Positions 1 to 7,383 of a DNA stretch of 10,164 bases are shown piece by piece. The position numbers and the translations under genes were made by a program. This DNA is from Comamonas sp. (GTDB lineage: Bacteria > Pseudomonadota > Gammaproteobacteria > Burkholderiales > Burkholderiaceae_C), in assembly GCA_019236485.1 (NCBI GenBank), contig JAFAIY010000356.1, forward strand, positions 1-10,164, written 5' to 3'. Position 1 is the first letter of the stretch. Each line of letters starts with the position of its first letter. The notes beneath the pieces are model-generated. The model saw nothing but the letters and a program-made list of their open reading frames with translations. It made no database searches and was not told the DNA's origin.

Positions 1-22
1 GCAGCTATCGATTCATGAGTTT

Positions 23-1513
23 TCAGGCCACGGCCAGGCTTTTGTACACGCCGCAGCCCCAGTACAGGCCCTCGTGCTTGCAGACATAGGACATCTTGGT
101 CTGCACCTGCTGGGTGCTGGGATTGAGGTAGTCGTACTCGACCCAGCCGGGGCAGGTCTCGGCCTGGGCGACGATGTCGGCAATCAGCCGCTCGCCCTGG
201 ATGCCGGGAACGTCCTGCACTCGCGCGCCCACCTTGGCGGGATTGCCGCCGAAAGCCAGATATTCCCCCTGGGCCGACAGCGCAAACACATACATATCGC
301 GGTCGTGATAGGGCTGCTGCGGGTCGCTGATGGAATGCAGCACGCTGCCCAGGTTGCGCGAACCCTTGGCCAGATGCATGGCCGCGTCGACCAGGGCCAC
401 GGCCTCCTCGGCCGTGCCCTGCTGCAGGCGAAAGCGCGCCACCGCACCCGATAGATCCTGGGCGCGCAGCTGCAGGGCCTGGGCCTGCTGCAGCGCATGG
501 CCGACCATCTGCGCGTTGTGCCGCGTGATCTCGTCGATCTGCCGCACGGCGTTGGTGATCTCCTGCAGGCCCGAGCTCTGGCTGCTGGCCGAATCGGAGA
601 GCTGACCCATATGGGTTACCACATCATGGATCGCGCGCGTGACGCCGTGGATCTCCTGGCCCGCATCGCGCAGCAGCTGGGTGCTGTGGGCCACCTGCTG
701 CACGGTCTCGCCGATCAGCTGGCGGATCTCCTTGGCCGCATCGCCGGAGCGCTGGGCCAGGGAGCGCACCTCGCTGGCCACCACCGCAAAGCCGCGGCCC
801 TGCTCGCCCGCGCGTGCGGCCTCGACTGCCGCGTTGAGCGCCAGGATATTGGTCTGAAAAGCGATGCCGTCGATCACGCCTATGATCTCGCGCATGCGGC
901 CCGCGTTGCGCTCTATGGACTCCACCGAGTGCACGGCATTCTGCATGGCAGCCGCCCCCTGGTCTGCCGCCGCCCGCACGCCATGGGCCTGGGAATGGGC
1001 CGCGCGCGCGACTTCCACATTGCTCTGCACGGCGCTGGTGAGCTGCTCCACGCTGACCACGGTCTGGGCCAGATTGCTGGCCTGCAGCTCGGTACGGCCG
1101 GCCAGCGCCTGATGCTCGTTGACCATGTTCTGGCCGGCCTGGGCCACCAGGGCCGCATTGCTGCGCACATCGGCAACCATGCCCGACAGCGCATGCACCA
1201 TGCCGCGCGTAAGATCGCCCGCGCCCTGGCTTTGACTCAGATCGCCATGGGCCACACGGTCCATGGCCTGCTGCATGCCCTGCCACTGCTGCTGCCAGCC
1301 GGTATACAGTGTGCGCATCCACAGCAGCACGCCCAGACCCCAGACCACCAGCCAGCCCACATGTACCGCGGTATTGAGCTTCAGCAATGTCAGCGCGGGC
1401 CCGGCCAGCAGCCATGCCAGCCCCGCGACCAGCGCCAGCCGGCGCAGGCCCGGCCGCCCGGGCCTGGCTGCGGCCCGGATATTCTTGTTCTTCAACCTGA
1501 TGTCGTGCTGCAT
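23..1513 (-). CDS. Methyl-accepting chemotaxis protein with C-terminal Cache-like domain
   Basis: Chemoreceptor of 496 residues, expected in the inner membrane, signalling through CheW/CheA. Two hydrophobic segments (about residues 26-44 and 52-66) are joined by only about seven residues, so there is no periplasmic ligand-binding domain. A short HAMP-like stretch ends in GDLS (90-93). The coiled-coil signalling domain runs from about 105 to 370, with the family's hallmark tip at 213-250 ([20 protein letters not shown]). Residues 374-493 resemble a small Cache domain: [19 protein letters not shown], then [10 protein letters not shown], then K-SYV and a closing GCGVYK. With no membrane segment before it, this domain should be cytoplasmic. 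It holds three cysteines (454, 478, 487). The reading frame stays open upstream to 1675, but I chose the ATG at 1513 because AAGGAGAGG lies just before it and the receptor fold starts there. No C-terminal CheR/CheB-tethering pentapeptide is seen. Ligand unknown. Confidence 0.93.
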   Translation of the reverse strand: MQHDIRLKNKNIRAAARPGRPGLRRLALVAGLAWLLAGPALTLLKLNTAVHVGWLVVWGLGVLLWMRTLYTGWQQQWQGMQQAMDRVAHGDLSQSQGAGDLTRGMVHALSGMVADVRSNAALVAQAGQNMVNEHQALAGRTELQASNLAQTVVSVEQLTSAVQSNVEVARAAHSQAHGVRAAADQGAAAMQNAVHSVESIERNAGRMREIIGVIDGIAFQTNILALNAAVEAARAGEQGRGFAVVASEVRSLAQRSGDAAKEIRQLIGETVQQVAHSTQLLRDAGQEIHGVTRAIHDVVTHMGQLSDSASSQSSGLQEITNAVRQIDEITRHNAQMVGHALQQAQALQLRAQDLSGAVARFRLQQGTAEEAVALVDAAMHLAKGSRNLGSVLHSISDPQQPYHDRDMYVFALSAQGEYLAFGGNPAKVGARVQDVPGIQGERLIADIVAQAETCPGWVEYDYLNPSTQQVQTKMSYVCKHEGLYWGCGVYKSLAVA

Positions 1514-1515
1514 CG

Positions 1516-1524
1516 CCTCTCCTT
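1516..1524 (-). promoter_or_regulatory. Ribosome binding site of the chemoreceptor gene
   Basis: On the minus strand this reads AAGGAGAGG, with the AGGAG core five bases before the ATG at 1513. It is the strongest Shine-Dalgarno match I found in the window. It decides the start in favour of 1513 over the longer open frame beginning at 1675, whose extra 54 residues do not resemble a receptor N-terminus. Confidence 0.75.
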
Positions 1525-1596
1525 GATCTGCTTGTTGTTGTATGCGCTTCGCGTCTTCACGGTAGCGCTGTGCTCTGTCGGCCAGCTTACGTAACA

Positions 1597-1668
1597 ATTT
1601 GCAAATATCCGAGTCCGGTAAACCCGCAAATGCGCGCCATATGCACATCCTTTGTCCATGCGCAAATG
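1597..1668. repeat. Three GCAAAT copies in the divergent spacer
   Basis: The 178-base spacer between the chemoreceptor gene and dapC carries GCAAAT three times in the same orientation, at 1601-1606, 1626-1631 and 1662-1667. The last two are part of identical octamers CGCAAATG. The first is half of a perfect 10-base palindrome, ATTTGCAAAT (1597-1606). The position between two divergent genes would suit operators, but the copies are 25 and 36 bases apart, which is not a whole number of helical turns in both cases, and no known regulator site is recognised. Confidence 0.3.
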
Positions 1669-1677
1669 GCATCACCC

Positions 1678-1691
1678 CATAATATGAGTCT
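1678..1691 (+). promoter_or_regulatory. Candidate dapC promoter -10 box, possibly giving a leaderless transcript
   Basis: CATAAT at 1678-1683 matches the sigma-70 -10 consensus at five of six positions and ends eight bases before the dapC ATG. Transcription would therefore start at or next to the A of the start codon. No good -35 box stands at 16-18 bases; TTGTCC at 1652-1657 is 20 bases away. No Shine-Dalgarno sequence precedes the ATG. The call rests on the -10 match and position only. Confidence 0.4.
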
Positions 1692-2897
1692 ATGAACCCC
1701 CTGCTCTCGCGCCTCCAGCCTTATCCGTTTGAACGTCTTCGCCAGCTGTTCGCCTCCGTGCAGCCGCCTGCCGGGGTCCGGCCCATCAGCCTGGGCATAG
1801 GCGAGCCGCGGCATCCTACGCCCGCGTTTATCGAACAGGCCCTGAGCAGCGAGCTCCAAGGCCTGTCCGTCTATCCGGCCACGGCCGGCACTGCGGCGCT
1901 GCGCGAGGCCTGCGCCCGCTGGGCCAATCAGCGCTACGGCATCGAGCTCGACGCCGCCACCCAGGTGCTGCCCGTCAACGGCTCGCGTGAAGCCTTGTTC
2001 GCCTTCACCCAGGTGGTGGTGGATAGCAGCCGGCCCGAGGCGCGGGTCATCTGCCCCAACCCCTTCTATCAGATCTACGAGGGCGCGACGCTGCTGGCCG
2101 GGGCCACGCCGTATTACGCGGCCAGCGATGCGACGCGCAACTTTGCGGTGAACTGGGACGCCGTGCCCGAGGAGGTCTGGCAGAACACGCAGATGATTTT
2201 CGTCTGCTCGCCCGGCAACCCCACGGGCGCGGTGATGCCGCTGTCCGAATGGGAAAAGCTGTTCGCGCTGTCGGACCGCCACGGCTTCGTGATCGCCAGC
2301 GACGAGTGCTATAGCGAGATCTACTTCCAGGACGAGGCCCCGCTGGGCGGCCTGGAAGCCGCGCAGAAGCTGGGCCGCCATGACTTCAAGAACCTGGTGA
2401 TGTTCACCAGCCTCTCCAAGCGCAGCAATGTGCCCGGTCTGCGCAGCGGCTTCGTGGCCGGCGATGCGGCCCTGCTCAAGTCCTTTCTGCTGTACCGCAC
2501 CTATCACGGCGGCGCCATGAGCCCCGTGGTGCAGAACGCGTCGGTGGCCGCCTGGGGCGACGAAGCCCATGTGGTGGAAAACCGCCGCCTGTACCGCGAG
2601 AAGTTCGCCCAGGTCACGCCGGTGCTGGCCAAGGTCATGGATGTGAAACTGCCCGACGCGAGCTTTTACCTCTGGGCAGGCATCCCCTCTGCATTGGGCA
2701 TGGATGATGCGCAGTTTGCGCGCGAGCTGTATGCTCATACAGGTGTTACAGTATTGCCGGGCAGCTATCTGGCCCGCGAAGCCCATGGCGCCAACCCCGG
2801 TGCCAACCGCGTGCGCATGGCTCTGGTCGCCGAAACAGCAGAATGCCTGGAAGCCGCCCAGCGCATTGCCCAGTTCATCGAAAGCCGTACCCGCTGA
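1692..2897 (+). CDS. dapC: Succinyldiaminopimelate transaminase DapC
   Basis: PLP-dependent class I/II aminotransferase of 401 residues, cytoplasmic. It moves an amino group from glutamate to N-succinyl-2-amino-6-ketopimelate, giving N-succinyl-LL-diaminopimelate for lysine and peptidoglycan synthesis. Visible fold-type I landmarks are the N-terminal [11 protein letters not shown] (34-44), SPGNPTG with the cofactor-contacting Asn176, DECYSEIYF with Asp204 and Tyr207, the Schiff-base lysine in [14 protein letters not shown] (Lys243, with Arg251 as phosphate contact), and NRVRMAL near the C-terminus (Arg373 as probable substrate-carboxylate contact). The start is well fixed: an in-frame TAA lies at 1680-1682 and this is the first ATG after it. 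Assignment to DapC, rather than another aminotransferase of the family, is supported by dapD directly downstream and dapE further on. A hairpin terminator follows the stop codon. Confidence 0.93.
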   Translation: MNPLLSRLQPYPFERLRQLFASVQPPAGVRPISLGIGEPRHPTPAFIEQALSSELQGLSVYPATAGTAALREACARWANQRYGIELDAATQVLPVNGSREALFAFTQVVVDSSRPEARVICPNPFYQIYEGATLLAGATPYYAASDATRNFAVNWDAVPEEVWQNTQMIFVCSPGNPTGAVMPLSEWEKLFALSDRHGFVIASDECYSEIYFQDEAPLGGLEAAQKLGRHDFKNLVMFTSLSKRSNVPGLRSGFVAGDAALLKSFLLYRTYHGGAMSPVVQNASVAAWGDEAHVVENRRLYREKFAQVTPVLAKVMDVKLPDASFYLWAGIPSALGMDDAQFARELYAHTGVTVLPGSYLAREAHGANPGANRVRMALVAETAECLEAAQRIAQFIESRTR

Positions 2898-2904
2898 CAC
2901 CTCC

Positions 2905-2928
2905 AAGGCCTGCCATCGCAGGCCTTTT
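2905..2928 (+). terminator. Rho-independent terminator after dapC
   Basis: AAGGCCTGC (2905-2913) and GCAGGCCTT (2918-2926) form a perfect 9-bp stem with loop CATC, followed by TT and an AT-rich stretch. It lies between the dapC stop codon and dapD, 47 bases before the dapD ATG. The T tract is short (TTTTAT counting the end of the stem), so termination may be partial. The A-rich 5' flank is too short for strong action on the other strand. Confidence 0.75.
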
Positions 2929-2975
2929 ATTCCTCTCCGATTCACCTCAACTTTCGATCTTTGACCGAAAACATC

Positions 2976-3809
2976 ATGACGCAACAACTGCAATCCATCA
3001 TCGACAACGCCTGGGACAACCGTGCCAATATCTCGCCTTCCGCCGCCCCCAAGGAAGTGGTGGATGCCGTGGAGCATGTGATCGCCGAACTCAACAACGG
3101 CAAGCTGCGCGTGGCCTCCCGCGAAGGCGTGGGCCAGTGGACCGTGCACCAGTGGATCAAGAAGGCCGTGCTGCTGTCCTTCCGCCTCAAGGACAATGCG
3201 CTGATCCAGTCCGGCGACCTGAACTTCTTCGACAAGGTGCCCACCAAGTTTGAAGGCATGAGCGAAGCCGAGATCGCCGCCACCGGCGTGCGCGTCGTTC
3301 CTCCGGCCGTGGCCCGCCGCGGCTCCTTCATCGCCAAGGGCGCGATCCTCATGCCTTCCTATGTGAACATCGGCGCCTATGTGGACGAAGGCACCATGGT
3401 CGACACCTGGGCCACCGTCGGCTCCTGCGCTCAAGTCGGCAAGAACGTCCACCTGTCGGGCGGCGTGGGCCTGGGCGGCGTGCTCGAGCCCCTGCAAGCC
3501 AACCCCACCATCATCGAAGACAACTGCTTCATCGGCGCACGCTCCGAAGTCGTCGAAGGCGTGATCGTGGAAGAAAACTCCGTGCTGGGCATGGGCGTGT
3601 ACATCGGCCAGTCGACGCCTCTGTTCAACCGCGAAACCGGCGAAATCACCTACGGCCGCGTGCCCAGCGGCTCGGTGGTGGTCAGCGGCAACATCCCCAA
3701 GAAGACCAAGGACGGCAAGGATTACTCCATGTACGCGGCCATCATCGTCAAGCGTGTGGATGCCCAGACCCGCTCCAAGACCAGCATCAACGACCTGCTG
3801 CGCGACTGA
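2976..3809 (+). CDS. dapD: 2,3,4,5-tetrahydropyridine-2,6-dicarboxylate N-succinyltransferase DapD
   Basis: Cytoplasmic enzyme of 277 residues (the E. coli protein is about 274). It transfers succinyl from succinyl-CoA to tetrahydrodipicolinate, the entry to the succinylase branch of diaminopimelate synthesis, and its product is the substrate of DapC. An N-terminal helical part (1 to about 100) is followed by a left-handed beta-helix of hexapeptide repeats (about 105-240), normally trimeric in this family. The signature [20 protein letters not shown] (141-160) is clear; Asp143 in it and Glu191 in ARSEVVEG are the probable active-site acids. I chose ATG 2976, giving [10 protein letters not shown] as in other DapD proteins, over an in-frame TTG at 2961. 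No strong Shine-Dalgarno sequence is visible. The gene ends in tandem stops, TGA then TAG, and is followed by a strong terminator. Confidence 0.96.
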   Translation: MTQQLQSIIDNAWDNRANISPSAAPKEVVDAVEHVIAELNNGKLRVASREGVGQWTVHQWIKKAVLLSFRLKDNALIQSGDLNFFDKVPTKFEGMSEAEIAATGVRVVPPAVARRGSFIAKGAILMPSYVNIGAYVDEGTMVDTWATVGSCAQVGKNVHLSGGVGLGGVLEPLQANPTIIEDNCFIGARSEVVEGVIVEENSVLGMGVYIGQSTPLFNRETGEITYGRVPSGSVVVSGNIPKKTKDGKDYSMYAAIIVKRVDAQTRSKTSINDLLRD

Positions 3810-3840
3810 TAGCGCGCCGGGGCCCGGCCTCGATGCGACC

Positions 3841-3872
3841 AAGCCTGCCCGCCTAGGCGCGCAGGCTTTTTT
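3841..3872 (+). terminator. Rho-independent terminator after dapD
   Basis: AAGCCTGC (3841-3848) pairs with GCAGGCTT (3861-3868). An inner CGC/GCG stem (3850-3852 with 3857-3859) caps it with a CTAG loop after one C-C mismatch. Six T residues close it (3867-3872). This is the strongest plus-strand terminator in the window and separates dapD from pilU. Confidence 0.85.
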
Positions 3873-3966
3873 CATGCCCTGGATCAGGCGTGCGCGTGCC
3901 GCCAGCACGCGGGCCGCATCACAAGACGCTAACATGCGCGGATAGAGAGCTCGCGCATAACAAGCT

Positions 3967-3972
3967 GAGGAA
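3967..3972 (+). promoter_or_regulatory. Ribosome binding site of pilU
   Basis: GAGGAA sits three bases before ATG 3976, with its GAGG core five bases away. It favours 3976 over the in-frame ATG at 3985. Confidence 0.65.
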
Positions 3973-3975
3973 CGA

Positions 3976-5142
3976 ATGAGCACCATGGAAAAAATTCTGC
4001 GTCTGATGGCCGAAAAGAATGCCTCGGACGTGTATCTGTCGGCCCGCGCTCCGGCGCTGATCAAGATCAACGGCGTCTGCGTTCCCATCAACAACCAGGA
4101 GCTGCCCCCCGAGGCTCCGCTGGCCCTGCTGGCCGAGGTCGTGACGCCGGCCGCGATCGAGGAGCTCAAGCAGAAGCACGAGCTCAATATCGCGATTCCC
4201 ATCAGCGGCATAGGCCGCTTCCGTATCAGCGCCATGCGCCAGCGCGGCACTTATGCGGTGGTGATCCGCTACATCTCGCTGCAAGTGCCCACGCGCGAAA
4301 GCCTGAACCTGCCCCCTGTCCTCAGCAATCTGATCATGGAAAAGCGCGGACTGGTGCTGGTGGTCGGCGCCACGGGTTCGGGCAAGAGCACCAGCCTGGC
4401 CGCCATGATCGAGGAGCGCAACACCAAGCTCACGGGCCATATCCTCACGGTGGAAGACCCCATCGAATTCCAGTTCCGCAGCAAGAAGTCCATCGTCAAC
4501 CAGCGCGAGGTGGGCACCGATACCGACTCGCTGCACACCGCCCTCAAGAACGCGCTGCGCCAGGCGCCCGATGTGATCCTGATCGGCGAAATCCGCGACC
4601 GCGAGACCATGTCCGCCGCCCTGGCCTATGCGCAATCGGGCCATCTGTGCCTGGCCACTCTGCACGCCAACAACAGCTACCAGACGCTCAACCGCATGCT
4701 CTCCTTCTTCCCCGAGGAGGTGCGCCCCACCATGCTGGGCGAGCTGGCCGCCTCGCTCAAGGCCGTGATCTCCCAGCGCCTGGTGCGCACCGTCACGGGC
4801 TCGCGCGTGCCGGCCGTGGAAGTCATGCTCAACACCAAGCTGATAGGCGACATGATTTTGCGCGGCGACTTCGCGGGAGTGAAGGAAGCCATGGAGAAAT
4901 CCATGGCCGAAGGCTCGCAAACCTTTGAGGATGCGCTGTCCGCCCTGGTGTGCAATGGCACAATTGAGCGCAGTGAAGCGCTGGCCTATGCCGATTCGCC
5001 TACCAATCTGATGTGGCGCCTGGACCATGACCTCAACCATGCCTCACGCCCCAGCGCCCCGGACAGCACCGACGTGACGCTGCCCGGCGATGACGATATG
5101 CCGTCGTTCACGGAAATCACCCTGGATGTCAAGCCTGCCTGA
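3976..5142 (+). CDS. pilU: PilU-type type IV pilus retraction ATPase
   Basis: Cytoplasmic secretion-type ATPase of 388 residues in the PilT/PilU family, which powers type IV pilus retraction; PilU usually works with PilT. An N-terminal PAS-like domain (about 4-100, ASDVYLSARAP, GIGRFRISA) is followed by the RecA-like ATPase: Walker A GATGSGKST (131-139), an Asp box with catalytic-type Glu160 in TVEDPIEF, Walker B-like VILIGEIRD (200-208), and a His box GHLCLATLHANN (222-233). GATGSGKST (rather than the PilT-type GPTGSGKST), ALKNALRQAPDV, TLHANN and the SPTNLMWRL near the C-terminus are PilU-like, so I prefer PilU over PilT. An acidic tail ends the protein. No pilT or other pilus gene is in the window. 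The next gene, dapE, starts 40 bases downstream with no terminator between, so co-transcription is likely. Confidence 0.9.
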   Translation: MSTMEKILRLMAEKNASDVYLSARAPALIKINGVCVPINNQELPPEAPLALLAEVVTPAAIEELKQKHELNIAIPISGIGRFRISAMRQRGTYAVVIRYISLQVPTRESLNLPPVLSNLIMEKRGLVLVVGATGSGKSTSLAAMIEERNTKLTGHILTVEDPIEFQFRSKKSIVNQREVGTDTDSLHTALKNALRQAPDVILIGEIRDRETMSAALAYAQSGHLCLATLHANNSYQTLNRMLSFFPEEVRPTMLGELAASLKAVISQRLVRTVTGSRVPAVEVMLNTKLIGDMILRGDFAGVKEAMEKSMAEGSQTFEDALSALVCNGTIERSEALAYADSPTNLMWRLDHDLNHASRPSAPDSTDVTLPGDDDMPSFTEITLDVKPA

Positions 5143-5182
5143 GACGGCAACCCTGGCATCGTTTTAGTTTGAAGCCCCCTCC

Positions 5183-6382
5183 ATGTCCCGCACCCTGCAA
5201 CTGACCGAGCAGCTCATCAGCCTGCCCTCTGTCACCCCCGAAGACGCCGGCTGCCTTGAGCTGCTGGCCGATGCCCTGACGCCCATGGGCTTTGCCTGCG
5301 AGAGGCTGGACAGCGGCCCCGAAGACTTCCGCGTGCGCAATCTGTGGGCCAAGCGCCTCTCGGCCCACGGCCCGGCGGCGCCCAGCGCCGTCCATGCCGA
5401 CAGGCCCGTGCTGGTGTTCGCCGGCCACACCGATGTCGTGCCTCCCGGCCCGCTCAAGGAATGGACCAGTCCGCCGTTCGTGCCCATGCACCGCGACGGC
5501 CGCCTCTACGGCCGCGGCGCCAGCGATATGAAGACCTCCATCGCGGCCTTTGTCGTGGCACTCGAAGAGTTTCTGCAGTCCACGCCCGAGCCGGCTTTCG
5601 ACATCGCCCTGCTGCTGACCAGCGACGAGGAAGGCCCGTCCGTGGACGGCACCAAGGTCGTGGTCGAGGCACTCAGACAGCGCGGCGAGCGCCTGGACTG
5701 GTGCATCGTGGGCGAGCCCACCTCGGTGAAGCAGACCGGCGACATGATCAAGAACGGCCGCCGCGGCACCATGAGCGGCAAGCTCACCGTCAACGGCGTG
5801 CAAGGCCATATCGCCTATCCACAGCTGGCACGCAACCCGATTCACGAGGCTCTGCCCGCGCTGACCGAACTCGCGGCCACGGTCTGGGACCGCGGCAATG
5901 ACTTCTTTCAGCCTACCAGCTGGCAGATCAGCAATATCCACGGCGGCACCGGCGCCAGCAATGTGATCCCCGGCCATGTGGTGATCGATTTCAACTTCCG
6001 CTTCTGCACCGAATCCAGCTCCGAATCGCTGCAAAAGCGCGTGCACGAGGTGCTGGACCGCCACGGCCTGGAGTATTCGCTGGTCTGGACCATAGGCGGC
6101 CAGCCCTTCCTGACCACGCCCGGCACCCTGGTCGGTGCGGTGCAGGCCGCCATCAAGGACGAAACCGGACTGGACACCGAACTCTCCACCACGGGCGGCA
6201 CCAGCGACGGGCGCTTCATCGCCCAGATCTGCCCCGAGGTGATCGAGTTGGGTCCACCCAACGCCAGCATCCACAAGATCGACGAATACATTGCCGTGGC
6301 CGATATCGAGCCGCTGAAGAACATCTACCGCAAGACGCTGGAACAACTCCAGCGCCAGCAGACCAGCCCACAGACCGCATGA
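5183..6382 (+). CDS. dapE: Succinyl-diaminopimelate desuccinylase DapE
   Basis: Cytoplasmic M20-family metallohydrolase of 399 residues that removes succinate from N-succinyl-LL-diaminopimelate, giving LL-diaminopimelate. Metal and catalytic residues are in place: His82 and Asp84 in [11 protein letters not shown], bridging Asp115 in GRGASDMK, Glu149 (general base) and Glu150 in TSDEEG, Glu178 in VGEPT, and His364 in [13 protein letters not shown]. His209 in GVQGHIAYP marks the dimerisation lid domain (about residues 185-300). The E. coli enzyme has 375 residues; part of the extra length is a linker around 57-74 ([18 protein letters not shown]) before the first metal motif. The start is secure: an in-frame TAG lies at 5165-5167 and this is the first ATG after it. 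No clear Shine-Dalgarno sequence is visible, which fits translation within the pilU-dapE-prmB unit. Confidence 0.96.
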   Translation: MSRTLQLTEQLISLPSVTPEDAGCLELLADALTPMGFACERLDSGPEDFRVRNLWAKRLSAHGPAAPSAVHADRPVLVFAGHTDVVPPGPLKEWTSPPFVPMHRDGRLYGRGASDMKTSIAAFVVALEEFLQSTPEPAFDIALLLTSDEEGPSVDGTKVVVEALRQRGERLDWCIVGEPTSVKQTGDMIKNGRRGTMSGKLTVNGVQGHIAYPQLARNPIHEALPALTELAATVWDRGNDFFQPTSWQISNIHGGTGASNVIPGHVVIDFNFRFCTESSSESLQKRVHEVLDRHGLEYSLVWTIGGQPFLTTPGTLVGAVQAAIKDETGLDTELSTTGGTSDGRFIAQICPEVIELGPPNASIHKIDEYIAVADIEPLKNIYRKTLEQLQRQQTSPQTA

Positions 6383-7317
6383 GCAACAGCACCCACTCCC
6401 AAATCTCCGGCGCCACGATTGCGGCCCTGATTGCCAGCGGCGCCCAGGCGCTGGTCGCGGCCGGCGTGGCCTTCGGCCATGGCACGGCCACGGCCGAGGA
6501 CGAAGCCGCCTGGCTCACGCTCTGGAAGCTGGGCCTGCCGCTGGACAGCGAACTCACGCCGGGCGCACCGGAATCCGTCGCGGATCAGGCTGTAAGCAAG
6601 GAACAGCAAGCGCAGGTAGCTAAGCTTTTTGAGGAACGCATCCACAGCCGCAAACCCGCCGCCTACCTGACCCGCGAGGCCTGGCTGGTGGGCGTGCCCT
6701 TCTACGTCGACGAGCGCTCCATCGTGCCGCGCAGCTTCATCGCCGAGCTGCTGGCCGACGGCAGCATAGACGGCTGGCTCTCGGACAAGACCCTGGAGGT
6801 GTTGGACCTGTGCACGGGCAATGGCTCCCTGGCCTGCCTGGCCGCCATGGCCTACCCCGAGGTCAGCGTCACGGGCGCCGACATCTCGCAGGACGCCCTG
6901 GCCGTGGCGCGCATCAATGTGGACAAGCACGGGTTGCAGCAGCGCGTGAAACTGATGGAAAGCGATGGCCTGAGCCAGCTGCCCGGCCCCTGGGATCTGG
7001 TGCTGTGCAACCCGCCCTATGTGAATGCCGACAGCATGCGCAAGCTGCCCGCCGAATACCAGGCCGAGCCCGAGCTGGCCCTGGCCGGCGGCACCGACGG
7101 CATGGACTTCATCCGCCAGCTGCTCCAGGACCTGCCGGCGCGCCTGAACAAGGAAGCCGTGGTGATTCTGGAAATCGGCAATGAAAAGCCGTTCTTCGAG
7201 GCCGCCTTCCCCGACCTGCCCGTGTTCTGGCTAGACACCAGCTCGGGCGATGAGCAGGTGCTGCTGATCACCGAGGAAGCGCTGCGCCACTGGTCGAACC
7301 ACGACCTGCCCCGCTAG
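6379..7317 (+). CDS. prmB: Ribosomal protein L3 N5-glutamine methyltransferase PrmB
   Basis: SAM-dependent methyltransferase of 312 residues (E. coli PrmB is about 310) that methylates a glutamine side chain of ribosomal protein L3. The N-terminal part carries the PrmB-type stretch [20 protein letters not shown] followed by VPRS (93-119). SAM-binding motif I is LDLCTGNGS (142-150), acidic motif GADIS is at 166-170, and the substrate-glutamine motif NPPYV is at 211-215. The DLCTGNG form and the YLT-AW-----FYVDER region favour PrmB over the release-factor enzyme PrmC. Its ATG overlaps the dapE stop in ATGA, and no Shine-Dalgarno sequence precedes it, so translation is probably coupled to dapE. 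Bases about 6595-6640 are less GC-rich than the rest, without any break in the frame. Confidence 0.94.
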   Translation: MSNSTHSQISGATIAALIASGAQALVAAGVAFGHGTATAEDEAAWLTLWKLGLPLDSELTPGAPESVADQAVSKEQQAQVAKLFEERIHSRKPAAYLTREAWLVGVPFYVDERSIVPRSFIAELLADGSIDGWLSDKTLEVLDLCTGNGSLACLAAMAYPEVSVTGADISQDALAVARINVDKHGLQQRVKLMESDGLSQLPGPWDLVLCNPPYVNADSMRKLPAEYQAEPELALAGGTDGMDFIRQLLQDLPARLNKEAVVILEIGNEKPFFEAAFPDLPVFWLDTSSGDEQVLLITEEALRHWSNHDLPR

Positions 7318-7338
7318 CATCAGCCGCGGCAGAGCAAA

Positions 7339-7361
7339 AAGGCCCGGAATATCCGGGCCTT
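7339..7361 (-). terminator. Hairpin terminator shared by convergent genes
   Basis: AAGGCCCGGA (7339-7348) and TCCGGGCCTT (7352-7361) form a perfect 10-bp stem with loop ATA. Read on the minus strand the stem is followed by TTTTTGC, a proper T tract, so it best ends the ferritin-like gene whose stop lies at 7384. On the plus strand only two T residues follow, so termination after prmB (stop at 7317) is plausible but weaker. Confidence 0.75.
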
Positions 7362-7383
7362 CGGCATTCTGCGCCGGCGTCCA

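Noticed and set aside
497..1594. 365-codon plus-strand frame opposite the chemoreceptor
   Set aside because: The minus strand encodes the conserved receptor hairpin. This frame is Leu/His/Ala/Gly-rich with no recognisable fold.
1514..1675. 54-residue N-terminal extension of the chemoreceptor
   Set aside because: The frame is open, but a strong ribosome site stands before the inner ATG at 1513 and the extra residues look unlike receptor N-termini; the extension also covers the likely promoter region.
1587..4250. 887-codon open frame on the minus strand opposite dapC and dapD
   Set aside because: It is antisense to two genes with clear catalytic motifs. Its product is dominated by His, Ala, Gly, Gln and Asp, the usual look of the reverse frame of GC-rich codons, and shows no domain I recognise.
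3919..5040. 373-codon minus-strand frame opposite pilU
   Set aside because: Antisense shadow of a gene with intact Walker A, Walker B, Asp and His boxes; His/Gly/Ala/Gln-rich without any motif.
5129..6346. 405-codon minus-strand frame opposite dapE
   Set aside because: Same antisense composition. dapE on the plus strand has every metal ligand, and no ribosome site or motif supports the reverse frame.
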